A DNA stretch of 8,009 nt, from contig CAJMOL010000059.1 in NCBI GenBank assembly GCA_905215095.1, positions 1-8,009 of the forward strand. The letters run 5' to 3'. A program made the position numbers and the translations under genes. The notes below the pieces were generated by a model, which was given only the letters and a program-made list of their open reading frames with translations, was not told where the DNA came from and made no database searches. Shown one piece after another: positions 6,399 through 8,009 of the stretch. Source of the DNA: an uncultured bacterium. Its GTDB lineage: Bacteria; Actinomycetota; Coriobacteriia; Coriobacteriales; Coriobacteriaceae. The stretch's first letter is position 1, and every line of letters begins with the position of its first letter.

Positions 6399-6466
6399 GC
6401 TCTGGTGCAAGTTTGTTTACTGTGGGGCATTCTCGCACGAAACGTTCAACCTATTTGCCCAGAGCG
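6399..6466. repeat. Interrupted inverted repeat upstream of tsaC
   Basis: CGCTCTGGTGCAA (6399-6411) and TTGCCCAGAGCG (6455-6466) are inverted copies over 12 bases, with one base unpaired. The outer eight bases match perfectly (CGCTCTGG/CCAGAGCG). They bracket about 43 bases in the 134-base gap between the hicB stop and the tsaC start. The arms could form a long-loop stem or mark an operator pair. I see no convincing promoter in this gap. Chance is not excluded. Confidence 0.35.
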
Positions 6467-6513
6467 CATGTTGGTTTGGTGAGCGGCTCTAGTAGTCGGT
6501 GAAAGTGAGGGGG

Positions 6514-6960
6514 TTATTGGACGGCTACGAACTTCTTTGGTCTTCCGGCGTGACGTTCTTGAGCGGCGTAACGCTCGATGCTGTCTATCGTTATCATCCG
6601 ACGGCCATCGACGAGTTCAACATCGAGCTTTCCGGCTTTGACCAGCGCGGTAATCCGCGGAGCGGAGACTTTGAGGTCCAGCGCTGCATCTTTAAATGTT
6701 CGGCACGCCGCTTCCCGAGCGTCCTCGTGATCGATTTCGACTGAAAGGGCCACGACCTCGGCCGAGCGTTCGTACCCTGCCGGAGTCAAACCGTTGTTGA
6801 GATCGTCGGCCAAAAACGCCATCAGCGCCTCGGTGGCATGGGCAATCGCTTCTTCGCGCGTATCGCCATCGGCAAAGGCGCCGGGAATCTGCGGGAAGCT
6901 GGCGCAGTAACCGTCGTCTTCTTTTATGAGAACGCAGTCATAGGTAAATCGCTGCCTCAT
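6514..6960 (-). CDS. hicB: HicB-family antitoxin with C-terminal DNA-binding-like domain
   Basis: This is the antitoxin of a type II HicAB module; it neutralises HicA by direct binding and normally represses its own promoter. Residues 1-60 form the HicB domain: FTYDCVLIKEDDGYCASFPQ, then IPGAFADGDTREEAIAHATEAL, matching the family's D/EGGYxxxxPxLPGCxxxGxTxEEAxxN pattern. The last 55 residues look like a small winged helix of excisionase/MerR type (LKVSAPRITALVKAGKLD, then VELVDGRRMITIDSIERY), followed by a basic tail, RHAGRPKKF. I chose ATG 6960-6958, giving 148 residues, because TGGAGG lies four bases before it and it starts 11 bases after the hicA stop. A GTG at 7005 inside hicA would be an unusually overlapping start without such a site. 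Function of the N-domain is secure; the DNA-binding type is inferred. Confidence 0.88.
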   Translation of the reverse strand: MRQRFTYDCVLIKEDDGYCASFPQIPGAFADGDTREEAIAHATEALMAFLADDLNNGLTPAGYERSAEVVALSVEIDHEDAREAACRTFKDAALDLKVSAPRITALVKAGKLDVELVDGRRMITIDSIERYAAQERHAGRPKKFVAVQ

Positions 6961-6971
6961 TTTGCCTCCAA

Positions 6972-7157
6972 CTACCATCCAGCTTGGCGACGAATACTTG
7001 CCCACGTGCCCTTCTTTGGTCGATCACCACCAGAGCCGTTCACGGTAACAACACGGTCGTCAGAAACATACTTAGCATGACTACCGACTTGCGCGACCTT
7101 CACGAATCCATCGTGCTTGAGTAGGGCAATGATTTCCCGAAAGGTAGGAGGTTGCAT
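6972..7157 (-). CDS. hicA: HicA-family mRNA interferase toxin
   Basis: HicA toxins are small ribosome-independent endoribonucleases with a double-stranded-RNA-binding fold that cut mRNA and tmRNA. This 61-residue protein shows the complete family pattern: FREIIALLKHDGFVKV helix (6-21), the catalytic histidine H27 in V-G-S-H-A-K-Y, a central strand RVVTVNGSG, and the C-terminal PKKGTWASIRRQAG, equivalent to the common KKGTLRSILKQAG ending. No residue seems missing, so the toxin is probably active. ATG 7157 has AGAGG seven bases upstream. The toxin comes first and the antitoxin second, the normal hicAB order, 11 bases apart. Codon use is more mixed and more A+T-tolerant than in the flanking housekeeping genes, in line with recent acquisition. 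Confidence 0.92.
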   Translation of the reverse strand: MQPPTFREIIALLKHDGFVKVAQVGSHAKYVSDDRVVTVNGSGGDRPKKGTWASIRRQAGW

Positions 7158-7181
7158 GGGCCGACCTCTTTCAGCCGTCCT

Positions 7182-7203
7182 AATTATAAACTACTTTATA
7201 ATT
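7182..7203. promoter_or_regulatory. Perfect 9-base palindrome over the hicAB -10, likely HicB operator
   Basis: AATTATAAA (7182-7190) and TTTATAATT (7195-7203) are exact inverted copies separated by CTAC. The 22-base site completely covers the -10 hexamer and part of the spacer. A bound repressor would block RNA polymerase. HicB antitoxins commonly autorepress, and this one carries a DNA-binding-like C-terminus, so HicB or the HicA-HicB complex is the natural candidate ligand. Confidence 0.65.
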
Positions 7204-7211
7204 TTTGCTAA
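7183..7211 (-). promoter_or_regulatory. hicAB promoter
   Basis: On the minus strand a consensus -10 TATAAT (7188-7183) lies 17 bases from TTAGCA (7211-7206), which matches the -35 consensus in four of six bases. Transcription would start near 7176, about 19 bases before the hicA ATG. It sits in the short AT-rich gap right after the prmC stop, so the toxin-antitoxin pair has its own promoter. I see no terminator after hicB, so transcripts may run on into tsaC-glpK. Confidence 0.75.
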
Positions 7212-7225
7212 CCAGTTAATAAATA

Positions 7226-8009
7226 TTACTGGCGCTGCTTGGGCTCGGTGACGATGGCTCGGACGATGCGGGGGCGATCAGTGAGGTCATGGACGATACG
7301 CACGTCCGAAAGGCCTGCCTGGCGACAGAGCTCGGCCGCGGCATCGAGGGCACCCTCGTAGAGCTCGCAGGCAAACAGGCCGCCGGCGCGCAGCATGTAA
7401 GGCGCCGCATTAAGCAGGCGGCGGAAGATATCGAGGCCGTCGGCACCGCCCTCGAGCGCCAGGTCGGGCTCAAAGTCCTTGACCTCGTGCGGCAGTGAGC
7501 GCATGACATCGGTGGGGATGTAGGGCGGGTTGGAGACGAGTACGTCAAAGGTGCCCCACTCTTCGCGGGGAATGGAACTCACCAGGTTCGTGAGGCTAAA
7601 GGCGACCTCGTCGGACGTGAGACCAAGCGCATCGCGGTTTTTGGTGGCCAGATCGATGGCGCGCGGCTCGATATCGGTAGCAGTGCAGGTGACGTGGCCG
7701 CGACGCTCCCAGGCAAGCGAGAGCGAGATGCAGCCCGTGCCGCAGCCGACCTCGAGAACGCGGGCGATGCGGGGCTCGGCTGGAGCAGGCGAAGCGGCAT
7801 CCCGAGCTGAAGCCATCTCCTGGTCGGCACCCTCGATGGCGATGCCGTATTCGTCGAGCTCGGGCTCGGCGGCTTCCGCGGCTTCGGCTTCTGCTGCCTG
7901 CGCGGCGGCTTCCTCGGCCTCGCGGTCGGCCAGCTCCTCGGCATAGGCGCGGCTGCCCAATACGTCGCCGCCTAGCGCCGCCTCATCGGCGGCCGTCAGG
8001 TTGGCGGCA
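7226..8009 (-). CDS. prmC: Release factor N5-glutamine methyltransferase, C-terminal part (partial)
   Basis: PrmC transfers a methyl group from S-adenosylmethionine to the glutamine of the GGQ motif in release factors RF1/RF2, improving peptide release. About 260 residues are visible; the N-terminal helical domain is beyond the right edge. In fragment numbering, motif I for SAM binding is VLEVGCGTGCISLSLA (84-99). The acidic residue binding the ribose is in ATDIEPRAIDLA. The catalytic/substrate motif is SNPPYIP (159-165), and the family tag FEPDLALEGGADGLDIFRRLL follows. All catalytic parts look intact. Unusual is an Ala/Glu-rich, low-complexity stretch of about 60 residues (fragment residues 20-80) before motif I, where other PrmC proteins have a short linker. 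Normal neighbours are prfA upstream and tsaC downstream; the latter is displaced here by hicAB. An internal TTG at 7960 is a leucine codon, not a start. Confidence 0.94.
   Translation of the reverse strand, partial: AANLTAADEAALGGDVLGSRAYAEELADREAEEAAAQAAEAEAAEAAEPELDEYGIAIEGADQEMASARDAASPAPAEPRIARVLEVGCGTGCISLSLAWERRGHVTCTATDIEPRAIDLATKNRDALGLTSDEVAFSLTNLVSSIPREEWGTFDVLVSNPPYIPTDVMRSLPHEVKDFEPDLALEGGADGLDIFRRLLNAAPYMLRAGGLFACELYEGALDAAAELCRQAGLSDVRIVHDLTDRPRIVRAIVTEPKQRQ

Noticed and set aside
6961..7005. Upstream GTG start (7005) for hicB
   Set aside because: It would overlap hicA by over 30 bases, and the ATG at 6960 has a strong TGGAGG four bases upstream and matches the usual HicB N-terminus.
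7183..7203. Plus-strand promoter from the symmetric TATAAT
   Set aside because: No acceptable -35 17 bases upstream and no plus-strand gene downstream; the second TATAAT is a by-product of the palindrome.

Overview
The window is a GC-rich bacterial chromosome segment in which every gene I can support lies on the minus strand, so transcription runs from high to low coordinates. Protein character, gene order and GC-rich codon use suggest a Gram-positive actinobacterium, most likely of the Coriobacteriia (Collinsella/Olsenella-like). This is an inference from familiarity with such proteins, not a database match.

In transcription order the layout is as follows. The 3' part of prmC (release-factor glutamine methyltransferase) enters from the right edge (8009-7226). 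A compact hicA-hicB toxin-antitoxin module (7157-6514) follows, with its own AT-rich promoter that overlaps a perfect palindrome. Next come tsaC (threonylcarbamoyl-AMP synthase, 6379-5636) and glpK (glycerol kinase, 5622-4081), only 13 bases apart and probably cotranscribed. Then comes upp (uracil phosphoribosyltransferase, 3958-3311). A 280-base intergenic region (3310-3031) holds a long hairpin after upp and the likely promoter of the next operon. That operon is the F1Fo ATP synthase cluster: a small AtpI-position membrane protein, atpB (a), atpE (c), atpF (b), atpH (delta) and the first third of atpA (alpha), which runs off the left edge. The order I-B-E-F-H-A is canonical; atpG, atpD and atpC would be expected outside the window.

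The atp genes are tightly packed: 3-base and 15-base gaps, an 11-base atpF/atpH overlap and a one-base TAATG overlap at atpH/atpA. The one exception is a 124-base gap before atpE, which contains a stem-loop just upstream of a very strong ribosome binding site. This arrangement would suit the high copy number of subunit c.

Most of the window is core metabolism and I see no wholly new system. Points worth a second look are: the hicAB module sitting between prmC and tsaC, which are neighbours in many Gram-positive genomes; the palindrome over its promoter and the excisionase/MerR-like C-terminus of HicB; a signal-peptide-like N-terminus on ATP synthase subunit b; an Ala/Glu-rich insertion in PrmC; and an insertion in TsaC. 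I see no tRNA, rRNA, CRISPR array, insertion sequence or phage gene.
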